Source: Nepenthes gracilis
Taxonomy: Eukaryota; Streptophyta; Magnoliopsida; Caryophyllales; Nepenthaceae
Assembly (NCBI GenBank): GCA_033239525.1
Contig: BSYO01000006.1
Span: forward strand, 18,004,175 to 18,068,174
Direction: 5' to 3'
Length of the DNA: 64,000 nucleotides
In this document: positions 1-12,885 of the stretch, one piece after another
Position numbering within the stretch: the first letter of the stretch is position 1
How the letters are laid out: each line of letters starts with the position of its first letter
Program-made: the position numbers and the translations under genes
The notes under the pieces: model-generated
Seen by the model: only the letters and a program-made list of their open reading frames with translations
The model's database searches: none
What the model was told of the DNA's origin: nothing

Positions 1-100
1 TTTAGACTTTTTTTTAAATATTTTTTAATGATAAATATTTTATTTTAATAATTTAAACGTCAAGATCATGGATATATTGTTGATAAAATATTCATCATTG

Positions 101-108
101 TATAAAAG
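101..108 (+). promoter_or_regulatory. Candidate TATA box upstream of CGLD27
   Basis: The octamer TATAAAAG lies 293 bases before the chosen CGLD27 start codon, in an AT-rich stretch that gives way to more balanced composition at about position 140. This is the arrangement expected of a plant core promoter with a leader of about 260 bases. It is a motif match only, and such motifs are common in AT-rich DNA. Confidence 0.35.
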
Positions 109-181
109 AAAATAAGAGAAGCTGATCCTAAAATAACTTTGCAAAGACCAAGCGATTCCCATTAGGAGGAGAGTTCATTGC

Positions 182-244
182 ATGTCTACTGCTCATTGGC
201 CAGAAACCTCCAACTTGGCGAAAAATCCGGGCCCACCGTCTTGA
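182..244 (+). other. Possible short upstream ORF in the CGLD27 leader
   Basis: An ATG at 182 opens a 20-codon frame ending in TGA at 242-244, inside the presumed 5' leader of CGLD27. If the transcript starts near 130, ribosomes would meet this ATG first. No family is recognised. It may be chance, and its relevance depends on where transcription starts. Confidence 0.2.
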
Positions 245-400
245 TAAATCCCGGTAATCAATTTTGCTCCACGAATATAGTACAAGGTGTAGAGCAAGCC
301 CCAATTTCAGGACACATCCATCCAACTTCAAGACGACTCTACTCATTAGATTTCAGCGAGAAGCATAGTGTAGCACAGCAGATTGCTTCATCAACTCACA

Positions 401-3400
401 ATGCTTAGAATTAATGTGTATTCTCTTCTAACTCCTGGATTCAGGGACATCAAAATTGGAAGCAGCCATGACTCGTGGATCATTGCAAGTAACAAAGCGT
501 GGAGGCTGTCACAATCAGTGTCGGTACGAGCTCTGAAAGACAAGTCGGATGGGGAAACGGAAGGATTTCCGGGTCAGAGCTGGGAACCAAGTTTGGAGAT
601 TGAAGTTCCATTTGAGCAACGACCCGTACGCATCCACTTAGTTAACACTGTTCCCTGTACTTTAACATATGAATGCTTCCACGATTCTACCAATTATATA
701 AATGTCTCTGCGTAGAACTCCGTTTAGTGTTTCTTCATAATTGAGTGAGCTTGTTTCGTCAAGAACCCAAACGGGTTGGTGCTATTGGTAAGGGTGACTT
801 AGGGTGTCGCAGTTGGGTCTGTGGCCACGATTCAATTCCTACTACTACGTGCTTGAACTTAATTGGTGCATGGTCTTTGCTGATAAGATCATTCACCAAG
901 GCTGCAAACGTGGGGCCTGAATTCTTCGTTACCAAAAAATTGACTTGTCAAGAAATTTAGCCTTGACATACTTCCATAACACCACCCAAACCATCAAAGC
1001 CTTCAGATTTATTTCAAAATACAGCATTTCTGTGATGTTCTGCTGGAACTACAACTCATCAACAGTATTTCCAGGGTCAACCTCAAGCTAATAGTGATGG
1101 TAGTATCCCTATATTACGAGAGAAGGGAAAATAACTAAATGATTTAAGAGTATGGATTTCATCATGTGCATTACATATTAAACTGTGGTTACCTGAATTT
1201 ACTTGTGTCTGGTGCTACGGTAGGTGAATGAGTACTCATCTTTGAAGGATGAAGCCTTGTATTCATGGGGTGAGCTCAGCCCAGGATCCTTTTTCCTGCG
1301 TCTTGGAGGACTTTGGTTAGTCGCCTTCACAATTCTCGGAGTGCCCATTGCGGCTGCTAGCTTCAACCCTTCAAAGGTAAGACAGAAATAAAACAGAAAT
1401 AAAAGGAATCTCCCCCCCCCTTCGATAGTTGAAACAAAACAGTTCGCAGATACCCGGAATTGATAAATGGTAGGATCAAATCGATGTGTTTTGTCTTCAT
1501 CACATACACAGACCCATTAGAAATTCAAACAACGTATTACACCATTACCAAGAAGATCCCCCTTCCAGCCCATTTCATGTTTCAACAATAAAAATTCTCT
1601 TTTTTATATGAAAAGGACAATCTAGTACACGAAATTCCTATTTGTGTACGGTCTAAGAAAGAATCAGATTATTTTGGATTTATTATATACAATCTTACCC
1701 TATATTGTACAATAAGCCATTTTTTAACAACTCAAACTTATGACTACCCAATTGCACGACAACTCTACCGCTCGGCCAAGGCTTTCCCTATTGCACATCC
1801 AAAAATCATCTCGTTGACTTCAATGCCAGTAAGAAGCCAAAATACGCCAGTGTATGCCAGAGTTCACATATGCAGTCTTGACAGAATTTCTGATCAGATA
1901 AATACTGCCAGATTGATTAGCTAACCACAGCCAGAAGACTGTGACTCGAATTTCACTTCTTCATTCCTGATTTTTGCTGCAGGAACCATTACGATTTGCG
2001 CTAGCAGCTGGGACAGGGACCCTTTTTTTGGTGTCACTAATTGTCTTGAGGATCTATTTGGTATTCCCCTTTTTATATTTTTGACATCGTAATAGCACTA
2101 GAGTTCTACAATTTGCAGACTTCAATTTCCTCAACACTGCTGTACTCCGTCACAGCATAATACACTATATGATATTTAGTAACTTATACTAGCTGGTTGT
2201 CCTCACTTCACATTTATATATGTTCTTTTTTCACTGATTGTTTGGGCCTGAGGGCATAAAGTTTTACAATCAAGCCTGGAACAAATCTAAGGATAGAAAT
2301 ACCGAGTTCCCTTGCTAGGACAAGTGAGGAGAGGCGATGTCAATATAATAACAATCACAACAACAATGCAATGACACACAAACCATGCACACAATATTTT
2401 CTCATGGGAAGCCTTTCAATGTAAGGTAAAATCATAGGACTTTATAACTGTACAACTCCACTATAAATTATAAGTTTGAATACATCAACTATAAATATAT
2501 CCTACGGTTTCATTACAATATTGATAAACCAACGCAAATATAACAAAAGATAGAAATGGAAGAGGTCCACCAGTAAAATGTCAAAAAAAACAAGGAGAAC
2601 AACATACCCATGCGTGATGAAGCTTGGATTAAGAATTGGAGCCCAAGAGGATTGCAAGAGCCTTATCTTTCTTCTCCCCTCACTCTCTCTTGAGTTAGCC
2701 ACTTAAGGATTGCAAAAATAGTATAATAAATGACCTAAATTCGAAATAGGCTATTTATAGCTCACGTCGACCACTTAATCAGCTGGCTTGCAGTCATCTA
2801 GCAGATACCCACTGAATGCTTGCCCCAAACGGGCACTTAATCTGTTGTCGCATGGACCTTGCACAGAGGCCTTACCCCACAGTTTCGTTTGAACGATTGT
2901 CGCGTAGACGTCTAGCGGCCACCCATTATTTCCTAAAAAGGACAAAAAACAGTAAGTATTTACAAATGAGCATGAAACTCATGAGTGTTCCATCCCAACA
3001 TCAACAACTTTCATCACAAATTGATCTTCTACAAAGATCTAACTAGTCAATGATTGCTCATAAGAAATCACAGCAAATATTCTTCCAAATCAACGTATTT
3101 GTCTTTTCATCTTCATTGGATAACTTGAAGTCATTAGTTTCTCAGTCCATAGGCACCTAGTTTTAACTATTTAAAATTTTAAATGCAGGGATGGAGTTAT
3201 GTAGGTGACAGGCTATTATCGGCAGTGATACCTTACGAAGAAAGTGGATGGTATGATGGACAAATGTGGGTAAAGCCACCAGAGGTTAATAATCCTTCCA
3301 CCCATCTCTCTCCCTGCACACACTACCAGTAATACAAGCAGAATTGTATGTTTGTCACATTAGTTGTACTGATCCCAACTCCAAAGTAACTTCTTTTATA

Positions 3401-4212
3401 ATATGTTAGGTCCTGGCTCGAGACAGATTGTTGGGATCCTATAAGGTAAAAGTCCAACCATATGTACCATTTATTTTGGATGCAGGACATAAAAAAGTTA
3501 AAATATATTTTATCCGGAAAATGAGGTTTTTCAATAAACCACTGGACATCACATATAAACGGCAAGCACAATTTAAAATGAAAAAAAAGAAACATTAGTA
3601 TTTAGACATCTTATGTGGATGGCATACCGATTGTTGCGACTGCATCCCATCCACAAGGATAGATGTAGCATGCTCCATGTGAGATTTCATCAAACAAGCA
3701 CATGATATATTAGCATATAAAATATTTCATCTCACTAATGCTCTGGGACAGCAAACTTATTCTTGTGATGAATATCCTCCCGTAGGTAAAACCAATCATC
3801 AAACTGTTGAAGCAAACACTGATTGGAACAGGGGCCCTACTTGTTATAGCAGTTTTGCTATTCACTTTTGCCACACCAGTAGAAGATTTCCTCCTAGCCA
3901 CTTTCACTCAAAGAGACAACACTTCAACTGCTTCATCTGATAAGACCGACAATTTAAGGTATGACATTACTACTTGAAATTCCATTCTTTCCATCGGAAC
4001 CCAATATGTTTTACTTTTCTTCCTTGCAACTCTATTCAATATGAGACAGGAAAGAGGAGCTCCTAAGATTGCCAGTGGAGGTGATTCAAGATGATGATCT
4101 AGCAGCAGTGGCGGCTGAAGCTGCAGGTGGGAGGCCAGTCTATTGTAGAGACAGGTTTTACCGTGCATTAGCAGGTGGGCAATACTGCAAATGGGAGGAT
4201 CTTATCAAATGA
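401..4212 (+). CDS. CGLD27: CGLD27-like chloroplast membrane protein (DUF1230)
   Basis: Seven exons can be joined without a frame break: 401-625, 1224-1376, 1983-2060, 3189-3284, 3410-3445, 3786-3958 and 4050-4212. All six introns are GT-AG, and the product is 307 residues. The core includes PGQSWEPSLEIEVPFEQRPV at the exon 1 end, EALYSWGEL, and VIPYEESGWYDGQMWVKPPE in exon 4, which are hallmarks of the 'conserved in the green lineage and diatoms 27' family. Residues 1 to about 50 look like a chloroplast transit peptide (Ser-rich, basic, few acids). Hydrophobic segments at about 105-122, 131-152 and 208-226 suggest three membrane spans. The family is plant and algal, plastid-located, and linked to growth under iron limitation; its biochemical role is unknown. 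The start at 401 is the first ATG in the exon 1 frame. The stop is only 220 bases from retrotransposon A. The gene looks intact. Confidence 0.93.
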
Positions 4213-4431
4213 CAAAGGGGCAGGATGGATGATATTCACTCTCAGATAACAAGAAGAGATTCTTGTTTATACTGAATTCTTCATAAATTCATTCCAATAG
4301 CTTCTTTAGTATTATTGAGTTTAGGAGATCAAAAAAATTGTTTGGATCATAGCTTTAAATCTCGGTGTCACAAGTGGCCAGCCGAGTTGCAGCCAGGCAG
4401 GCCCATCATAATGGTTGTGCCTTTAAATACC

Positions 4432-4436
4432 AATAC
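4432..4436. repeat. Left target site duplication of element A (AATAC)
   Basis: AATAC directly precedes the TGATACTG start of element A's 5' LTR. The same five bases directly follow the 3' LTR at 23285-23289. A perfect 5-bp duplication is the normal trace of a Ty3/gypsy integrase, and it ties the two distant halves together as one insertion. Confidence 0.85.
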
Positions 4437-4868
4437 TGATACTGTCCTAATTGAAAATAATTATTTTATTGATAATATGATCACTACATATAGTGGCATG
4501 ATAAATATTGGTCAAGTGGCAAGAAGTATTCAAATCTCCACCCTCAACCACCAACCTTAATTAAGGACAGGCCACCTTCCTTGCTTGGCTCAAGAATATT
4601 GAAAATAGGAGGGTTTAATTGTCTAATTTAATTGTCTAAGTTATTCTAAGGTTCTATAAATTAGAGATAATTTATTTAATTAAAGATTACAAATTTTATT
4701 ATCAACTTGTATTCTAGAACTTTTAAAAGAGTTCTAATTTTGATTTGGTAGATTCCAAATCTTATTCTTTATTCTCAATTATCAATTTGTTCTTCGATAA
4801 ATTAATTCAGAATTTTATCTTATTCCAACTTTCTATCAAACCCTTCTCTATTTTGTAGAATAGTATCA
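4437..4868 (+). repeat. 5' LTR of element A
   Basis: This is a 432-base direct repeat of 22809-23284. It starts TGATACTG and ends TATCA. Shared blocks include the stretch around 4600-4640 (matching 23030-23065), the 'gagttctaattttgatttgg' block near 4730 (matching 23147), and the 'tatcaaacccttctc' block near 4836 (matching 23253). Relative to the 3' copy it lacks about 60 bases near 4560. Its first 120 bases still resemble the pol C-terminus, as expected where pol overlaps the LTR. Confidence 0.8.
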
Positions 4869-4870
4869 AT

Positions 4871-4882
4871 TGATATTAGAGT
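4871..4882 (+). other. Primer binding site of element A (initiator tRNA-Met type)
   Basis: TGATATTAGAGT, two bases after the LTR end, matches 9 of 12 positions of the usual plant initiator-Met primer site TGGTATCAGAGC. Two of the three differences are transitions typical of methylcytosine decay. The site fixes the element's orientation as plus and confirms the LTR end at 4868. Confidence 0.65.
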
Positions 4883-4998
4883 TATAGTAAATCAGGGGAG
4901 AGGACAACAAAATAATATCTTGCAGCTCTCAGTAAGAACACAACCTCTGCAATATTAGGATATCAAATTAAGGAGGTAAATCCAATAATTACAACAAT

Positions 4999-5880
4999 GT
5001 CTCGAGCACATGGAGGGTCGTGGGCAGCCTGGACCATCTTGAGAACATAATTAAGGATCGACCAGTGAAGATGATAATCATTTCTATTGTGACTACCAAT
5101 CGGCTGCTGCAAAGGAGGATGTATCCACCCCTTTTCTTCGAAAAAGCTACAAGATTGAGATTTAAAAGTTTGAAGGAAAACTCTAACCTGACAATTTCAT
5201 TTGATTGGATGAATACGTCTGAACGCGTTTTCAAACTTAATGAAAAGACAAATCCATTAAGGGTAAAACTTATGGCTATAAAATTGAAAAAACATGCTTC
5301 TATATGGAGAACATGCGAAAAAGACACTTTGAAAGGAAAGAGGAAAATCAAAACATAGGAAAAAATGAAAAAATAACTTAAAAAAAAAAATTTTGCCCGA
5401 AATTTTTTTCAAGGCTTGTTTTTCAAACTATATAATAGCTATTAACAAGATTTGACGGTTGAGGAGTATACTTGCAAGTTCGAATAACTCATAATGTATT
5501 GTGAGATGCAAGAACCCAAATAGCAACTATTGCCCAGTACTTCAGTGAGCTTTAGAGAGAGATTCAGAATATGGTGAATTTACAACCATATTGATCCCTT
5601 GAGGATATCCAAAAGTTGGCCATAAAAGTGGATGAACAACTCAAAGAGACGTATGGCAGGGGTTTGGCCAAACCGGCCCAACCAAGAGGTCTCTCAACCA
5701 ACTGGCCTAAGGCACCAACCGCTCGACGACAACACAAAAGGTCCAACCAGCTCCAAATCCAACTCAATTCAAACAATAAGCACCTCCACTAGGTGTTTCA
5801 AATATCAAAGAATTGGCCACATCACTTCAAATTGTCCAAATTGTAGGGTTGTTGCTCTCGTGGAGAATAAACACAACTAA
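4999..5880 (+). pseudogene. Element A gag (capsid/nucleocapsid) relic
   Basis: The frame at about 5150-5358 contains VKLMAIKLKKHASIW, the standard capsid segment of plant chromovirus gag. At 5632-5880 the text resembles the end of gag: a linker rich in Ser, Thr and Gln, then a zinc knuckle RCFKYQRIGHITSNCPN and the VVALVE tail. The second knuckle cysteine is replaced by Tyr. Between these blocks the frame breaks several times, so no complete Gag can be read. The ATG at 4999 is a plausible original start (a short frame reading MSRAHGG). Gag would have formed the cytoplasmic virus-like particle. Confidence 0.7.
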
Positions 5881-8290
5881 GAGGAGGCCCTGGAAGAAGA
5901 TATCACTTATGCGGATGAAGGAGAACTTGTAATCGGATATAGTCTCAAAACCAAGATCCTTCATGTCAATACATTCGATTATAGGTGAAATAACATCTTT
6001 CCTTGTCGGTGTACAATGTACGGAAAGGCATGTAACATCATTATAGATAATGGAAGTTGTATCAATATGATGTCCACTACTATAGTGAACAAATGCAAAC
6101 TATCCACGAAAGACCATCCAAACCTCTATAAGTTGTCATGGCTATACCAAGGCAACAAGATAAGGGTGGACAACAAGTATTTGGTTACTTTTCCATTGAA
6201 AAGGATATAAAGACAAAGTCTTATACGATGCCATACCTATGGATGTTTGCCATCTCCTTTTCAGAAGACCTTGGCAACATGACGGAAGATTCACTTATAG
6301 TGGTTTTACTTACAAATATTCTTTTGTGAAAGATGAAAAAAGAGTTACTTTGACCCCTATGTCCTACTTGGAAATTTCAAATACTAGCAATGGTGGATAT
6401 GTGCTTTAATCATCTTCGACTATCGACCAAATTTTAAAAGAAATTGGCAATCCATGTAATTAAGATGGCGGGTCCGACCCATTTGAACACATGGTCATTA
6501 TCCAACCTATTTTAGAGGAATTCTCGAATGTTACTTTAAGGGATCTACTTCCCAGTTTACCACCTACAGGATATCCAACATTACATAGATTTTGTCCTAA
6601 GTTAGCAATTCCAAACAAACTGGCATATCGGATGAATCCAAAGAACATGAGGAATTACAACAAGTGAACAAGCTCTTATTGAAGGGGCTAGTCCATGAAA
6701 GTTTCAATCCCTCAGCTATCCTAGCTTTACTTGTTCCAAAGAAAAATAGTACATGAAGCGTGTGTTGATTGTAGGGTCGTCAACAAAATTGCCATCAAGT
6801 AGCAGTACCCAATTCCTCGACTGGACAATCTTTTATACTAACTTCATGGCATGACCATCTTTACAAAGATTGATATACAGAGTGACTATCATCGAATTCA
6901 GAGAAAGATCAGTGATGAGTGGAAGACCGCTTTCAAAATGCGAGAAAGTTTGTATAAGTGGATAGTCATACCTCTCAGATTATCCAATTCTCCATCTACT
7001 TTCATGCAATTTACGAATTATGTGTTCAAATATTTTATTGGGAGGTTTATGGTGATATTTTGATGATATTTTAATTTTTTTAGCAAATGATGATGCAGCA
7101 CACCAAGAGCACCTTCGGCAAGCATTCTCAATTCTTCGTAAACAACGGTTTTATGCCAATTTGGCCAAGTACCATTTCTTCACTAATAATCTTATTTTCC
7201 TTGGTTTTGTTGTCTCAAATCAAAGGATAAAAGCGGATCCAACAAGGTTGAAACCATACTAACTTGGTCGAATCTAAGAACTTTACAAGAAATCCAAAGT
7301 TTTCACGGCATGACTTCTTTTTACCAACGATTCATCAAGGACTTTAGTACGGTGGCAACTCTTATAACCAAATATTTGAAGGGAAGCTAGTTCAAATGGA
7401 CTACGGAGGCGAATGCAAGTTTTAATCAACTAAAACATCTGCTAATGATGGCACCGGTCTTGGCGCTTCTCGATTTCAATAAGTTATTTGAAGTTGATTA
7501 TGATGCATCTAACCTGTTCTCAAACAAGAAGGAAGGCCTATTCCATATTTTAGCGAAAACTTAAAGAATTTTGCCAAAAAGGCTTCAGCACTTACAATCA
7601 TGAGCATTGGATCCACTATTTGTTACCAAGAGAATTTATTTTCTTCTCCGATCATGAGGCGCTGAAATTTATCAACAATCAATAAAACTTTAGTTAAAGA
7701 TACGACTCTTGGGTTAAATTCTTTCGATCCTATGATTTTTCATCTGGCACATATTCAAAATCCAAAATAAAGTGACTAATGCCTAAAGCCGATGATACTC
7801 ATTATTTTATGTTTTATAAGTAATAATTGTCGGATTTAAGGTAGTGAAAGACTTACATGAGGATGATCTATTCTTCAGTCCACTAATGGAGAAGTGTACG
7901 GCCGGACCGATTAAGTAATTTTTGCTCCTTAGTAGCTATCTTTTTAAAGAAAAACGACATTGTATTCCTCAATGGTATGGAAGAGAGGCCATCCTACAAA
8001 AAGTTCATGTGGAAGGATTAGCAGGGTATTTCGATCAAGATAAAACTCTAGCACTCAGCACAAGAAAATTTCTTTGGGCCAAAGATAGGTCAAGACATTA
8101 AACAATTTATCGAACAATGCCAGTTATATCATATGGCCAAAACTTAAGGGCAAAGCACATACAACCCTTCCAATTGCCACGACCTATTGGAAATATATAA
8201 ATATTGATTTTGTACTCAAGCCACCACGAACACAATGAAAAAAACTCTATCATGATTGTAGTTAAATGATTTTTCAAAAAGGCTAATTAT
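5881..8290 (+). pseudogene. Element A pol relic: protease, RT, RNase H, start of integrase
   Basis: Domains appear in the order expected of Ty3/gypsy pol, in shifting frames. Protease is near 6016-6210 with IIIDNGSCINMMS (the family has D-G/N-G-S). RT is near 6560-7240, including FTKIDIQSDYHRI, KTAFKMRESLYKW and RLSNSPSTFMQF. Only the start of the YFDDI catalytic region survives, near 7055-7070. RNase H is near 7420-7700 with FIFFSDHEALKFIN. The integrase zinc-finger region is near 7930-8110 (VEGLAGYFDQDKTLAL), followed by IDFVLKPPRTQ at about 8205-8235, the start of the integrase core. The text fades out at about 8290, at the RFSKMAHF-like position, where element B begins. Stops and single-base indels are frequent. 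Confidence 0.75.
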
Positions 8291-9527
8291 TTCAAAATAT
8301 AAAATACAATATATGTCAAAATTCAAAAATTTATACTAAAATCTGAAAACCAATAACCAAAAGGCCAACTTTAAGGAAGTGTTACACATACTCCTAATAA
8401 CCTTAGGCTAAAATACTATTATTTAGACCTATAGGAGGGTCGTCCACAAATTACACCCTATAGATAGGGTCTAACGTTCTTTTACACCCATGGATGATAT
8501 AAGCAGTTTTTAAGTATGCCTAATATATTAAGACGTCCAAATATAAAATTTTGTCAATTTCTTACAATGGTTTTCAACAAAAACAATAAACGGAAAACTT
8601 TATAACAAATATTCAAAATTTTTCATTTCATTTGAAAGATAAAAATACAAAATTGTCTACCTTGGGGGAAGTACAAACTCATGCCAAATAGCAAAATAGA
8701 GTCCATTTGAACATTTGCATGGAGTATTAATATGAAATGCTAAATGTATCAATTTTATAACTTTTTTTACAAATATGTCCATATATTAATATAATATTTT
8801 TAAAATATTCACTTATCTAGTGAACAATAAACAAAACCTTCAAACATTCGATAAAACTAAACAAAACTTTAAAATATTCGGTAAAAAATACATGCATGTA
8901 ATAATATTTAAATAGATAAGTAAAAGAATGCCATGCGCGTATAGTAAAATAAAAAGAAGTAAAAATTGAAGGATATTGAAATAGACCGAAGAATTGGCTT
9001 AAAAATACTTACTTTCAACCTCTAATCTGATAGATATAATTTTAAAAAACTCTGAAATATCTTTCATTTTCTTCTTACTCTTATTTTTCTCCTCCTCTTT
9101 TCTTCCTCTCTCTTCATTCCCTTTTTCTCACACGAAATGACCAAAATAGGCACAGGTGCCTTAAGTACCCAAATTAGCTCATGAGCGCTAGTTAGACGCA
9201 TATCGACTGCGGCACTCACACATAGGCACACATGATGCCGCATTAAGCACAACTTGAGCACCAATATTCTACCAAAATACACACGAGCACCAACAGATGT
9301 GCACATCAGGTGCTACCTATTCTACATCAAATGTAGATTAGCATCCCAGAGACCCCCATGAGGCACAAAGCTACTACCTTAAACAAACACTAATATAGAG
9401 ACAGGCACTAAGCCTGATTCTACTCAATTCAATTTTTTCTCAAATTTTTATTATACAATTATTTTTCAAATTGACCAAAAACTATATTAATGACGTCATA
9501 AATTATAAATGAAAATCGAGCCTCACA
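8268..9527 (-). repeat. Left (3') LTR of element B
   Basis: About 1.26 kb of AT-rich sequence with a T/C-rich tract at 9061-9128. It ends (plus-strand view) in GCCTCACA, the reverse complement of a TGTGAGGC LTR start. Its right 650 bases align with 22092-22735. Related LTRs in the opposite orientation are found at 48366 and 60780. No coding sequence was seen in it. Confidence 0.65.
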
Positions 9528-11290
9528 ACTTTCCCCTCCTTATAAAATTTCGTTATCAAAATTTACATACCTCAATGATCAAACAGGTAGGGACGTCTGT
9601 TTTAGATCTTGTCTTCACATTCCCAAATTGCTTCCTCAAAAGAACGGTTCCCCAAAGCACTTTGACCAATGAAATCACCATCATATGCAAACTTGATCTC
9701 TTCTCTTCAAAATTTCAACCAAAACCTCAATATAGGACAAATTATCATCAATTTGTGACTGTTCATATGCAATAATGTGCAATGGATCAAATACATATTT
9801 TCGCAGTGTCGACACATGAAAAACATTATCATAATCTATCAAGTTATGAAGTAAAGCTAATCGATAAGCCACGTCTCCATCTCACTGCAAAATCTCAAAT
9901 GGCCCAATAAATTTCTATTTTAATTTTCTTTTCATCCCAACTCTAGAAATTCCTTTCCACGGAGATACCTTAAAAAATACACCCACCCCAAAACTCAAAT
10001 CGAATTTTCGACAATCAACATAACTATTCAAATGACTTTAAGCAATTATTGGACGATTTTGAATTAATTTAATATTATCAAACGCGTCCTAAATACTATC
10101 GAAACCCAAAAGTTTACAGTCACCAATCTTCTCTCAGTTAACAAGAGACCAATATCTTCGTCCATACAAAGCCTTAAACAGAGACATCCTAATACTCGAC
10201 CGATAGCTCTTATTATTAACAAATTCAGTAAACGATAATTGTTCTAATTTTCTTCCATCTCTAAAATAGAGGCTCTTAGTATGTCTTCCAAAATTTGAAT
10301 CATCCTCTTTGACTCTCCATATGTTTTGGGTGAAATGTCATACTGAATTTCAAATTTATACCAAACTCATTGTGTAAACTCTCTCAAAACTTTGATACAA
10401 ACCTCGGGTCTCTATCAAAAATCATTGAAGTAGGAATTCTGTACAATCTCCCAATTTTATTGATATATAAGCCTACTAATCAGTCTCTAAAAACAGTCGT
10501 CCTCACTGACAAGAAATGAGCCGATTCATCAATATATCCATAATCACCCAAACAGAATGATAGTTCCTTGCTGTTCTAGGTAAATCCAATACAAAATCCA
10601 TCTTAATATACTCTCACTTCTAACTAGGAATAAATAAATAGTGGAAAAACATTGGCGACTTCTAATGTTCGACTTTGACTTGCTGGCATACTAAATACCT
10701 TCCCACGTAAGCAGCAATCTGCTACTTCATGTTCCCCCACTAGAAGAGCTTCTTCGTATATTAATATATTTTATTTTGATACATTTTATTAACTCCAGGA
10801 TAAATGGTATACTTCGCTCTATGGGCTTCCTTTAAAATTTCTTCTTTCAAATATCCAATATTTAGCACACAAATTCGGTCTCAATACCGAAGAATTTCAT
10901 ATACACAAATATTAAAATTCGCTTGCGACTTGCTATTAAATCTCCAGCAATTTTCATCAAATATGGGTTGTCAATCTAGGACTCCATGATCCTTTCTAAA
11001 ATTATCAGTTGAACCTCAAAATACATCAGCATCATCCCTAAATCTTGGGAGTGCAAACGAATATTATAATTCTTCATCCGATCAAGCATCTTCCATTCCT
11101 TAATTATCATATGGGCCACCATTCCCTTAGATTTCTGACTCAGTGTGTCTGCTACAGCATTTATCTTCCTCGGCTGATATTAGATCTTACAATCCTAATC
11201 TTTCAACAAACTCATCCAACAGCGTTGCCTCATATTCAACTCCTACAAGAATAAGCACTTTAGGCTTTCATTTAAATGTTTAAATAACCA
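9528..11290 (-). pseudogene. Element B pol relic: RNase H end and integrase
   Basis: Read on the minus strand from 11290 down, it begins with RNase H end text (ELNMRQRCWMSLLKD, then INAVADTLSQKS at about 11170). Next comes the integrase zinc-binding region, with C/H residues near 10680-10760. The core follows at about 10600-10300 (FVLDLPRTA, MIFDRDPRF, SMTFHPK). The C-terminal region at 9872-9681 includes AYRLALLHNLIDYDNVFHVS and TLRKYVFDPLHI, a signature of Tekay/Del chromoviruses. A chromodomain-like tail fades out by about 9550. There are many stops and shifts. Nothing upstream of RNase H (RT, protease, gag) remains. Confidence 0.75.
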
Positions 11291-12041
11291 TATTTAAATG
11301 TTTGTCCCTAATGATTAGAAATCGAATAACCTAAATATCGAGTTAGATTTAACAAACGAAATCCAAAAAAATATAATATTCATAATATTCCACAGCAGAC
11401 ACAAGACCTAATCAAAATAAACCTTGTCTAGTCTTTCGAAATAATATACATATCAACATGCTCAAAACCTATATAATTCGTAAAGAAAAAGCATTTGATA
11501 AATATCCAAACAATTACGATATGAGGCCTGTACAAAATCTAACTAATACAATACTCTCAAATAATACAGACCATAATAAACAAAGCAATCATCCCAACAT
11601 AAGTCCTAAATACAAATCCAAATATAGATAATAAATACAATCTTCAAAAATCCTCCGTCCATATCCCACAGTAATCCAAGGCCATTCAATTTGAAAGAGT
11701 TGAAAATATAACAAATTATCAGCTTAAAGCTCAACATGTACATATATAATATAAAAACCATGTACATAAATCAAATAAGATGACTAAAATCTGTAAACAC
11801 CTATGAAGATCCAAAATGTCAAAATTTTCTAATGCATAATCCAAATCTTTATTTCGAATGTAAAATTTGTAACACATACAAATAATAAATAATACAAATT
11901 GTATAAAATCATCTAAGATCCAAATCATATAATTCTAAAAGGCTCAAATATACAAAATTGGATAAATCCAAATGTCATATCAAAACCTACAAATATCAAA
12001 AGGCCAATTATTTTAAAATATAAAATATGATACAAATTTGT
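11291..12041 (-). other. Element B leader, candidate primer site and LTR stub
   Basis: This is about 700 bases of AT-rich sequence with no readable protein. At 11971-11982 the minus strand reads like a decayed initiator-Met primer site (TGATATGACATT against TGGTATCAGAGC). The 40 bases up to 12041 resemble 8275-8320 in the left LTR. They are taken as the end of B's right LTR, interrupted at 12042 by element C. Confidence 0.35.
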
Positions 12042-12870
12042 TGCTACCTGGGTCCCTGGTTGTCGTACGAATTAGGGAGCCTTCGAATTCATCGTTGTCC
12101 GGAGAGGATCACGAGCGGGCCCGATCTCCGTCACTATTAACCCGAACCTACATAACACAAATTACAAATAAAAGGTCAGAGGTCGGCGGGATTTCTCCCA
12201 CCGAAAATATTCTGACGCTCAAGTCAGTAATTTCCTGCAATGAACGAAAAGGGGCACACGCTTAGATGTGTAAGAAAATATGCTGAGTGTGCGGTGGGAG
12301 TACGTGGATGCAAGAGTATGAGACTCAATAAGCGTTTCGTAGGAGGCCCGGCTCCCTGGATGCACCGGCGGTGGCTCACTTTGATAGCCTGAGAGAGGCT
12401 GCAAGAGATTGGCGCTGGACGTAAGTCTGAGAGCAAGAACTCGATGAATGTTCATCTCAATGCCTAGGCTTGGATTAGCGATTAGAAATCCGATCCCCCT
12501 ACCCTGTAGAAGAAGAGCGAATTTATAGGCTCCAGGGTGTGGAGCTTTTTGGCGTGAGAATCCTGCCTACAGGGATTCACCGGCCGTTGGCATCTGGCAG
12601 CAACCAGTGGTGTCAGTTGTTGCCTTGTGGTGGCGAGGAGACCGTTGTGCATTACTGGCCACGCTTGGTCTGCTTCTTGCGTGATGATTGGCTAGCCAGT
12701 CGCATGGAGCGGCGCGAGCCGCAACTGGCAGAGTTGACCTTCCTTTCGTTGGCTTGCCTCTTCTGCCCCACGTCTGCCACCTACAACTACATTAATAAGC
12801 TGCAGGAGGCGCCGATTAGCCGTGGGCGTTAAGCCGCCATGCAGGCTGTTTCGAGTTTTGGGCCGCAACA
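12042..12870 (-). repeat. 3' LTR of element C
   Basis: This LTR is 829 bases, starting TG and ending CA. It is clearly related to the LTRs of element E. Shared blocks are the 'agggagcctt' block near 12073, 'gacgctcaag' near 12212, and the region around 12600-12700. Its right edge CAACA is followed by CTAGCCCCCC, the same junction as in E. No second copy is present. Confidence 0.8.
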
Positions 12871-12885
12871 CTAGCCCCCCATGCC
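12871..12885 (-). other. Polypurine tract of element C
   Basis: On the minus strand this reads GGCATGGGGGGCTAG, directly upstream of the 3' LTR start TGTTG. A G-rich tract in this position primes plus-strand DNA synthesis in LTR elements. Elements E (33106-33120) and D (51742-51754) have closely similar tracts, each abutting the LTR with CTAG. Confidence 0.65.

Noticed and set aside
1741..1800. tRNA-like text in the third segment of CGLD27 intron 2
   Set aside because: No full cloverleaf could be folded by eye and no anticodon arm was found.
4989..5351. 120-codon minus-strand frame
   Set aside because: It overlaps element A gag, which is identified by the VKLMAIKLKKHASIW segment on the plus strand.
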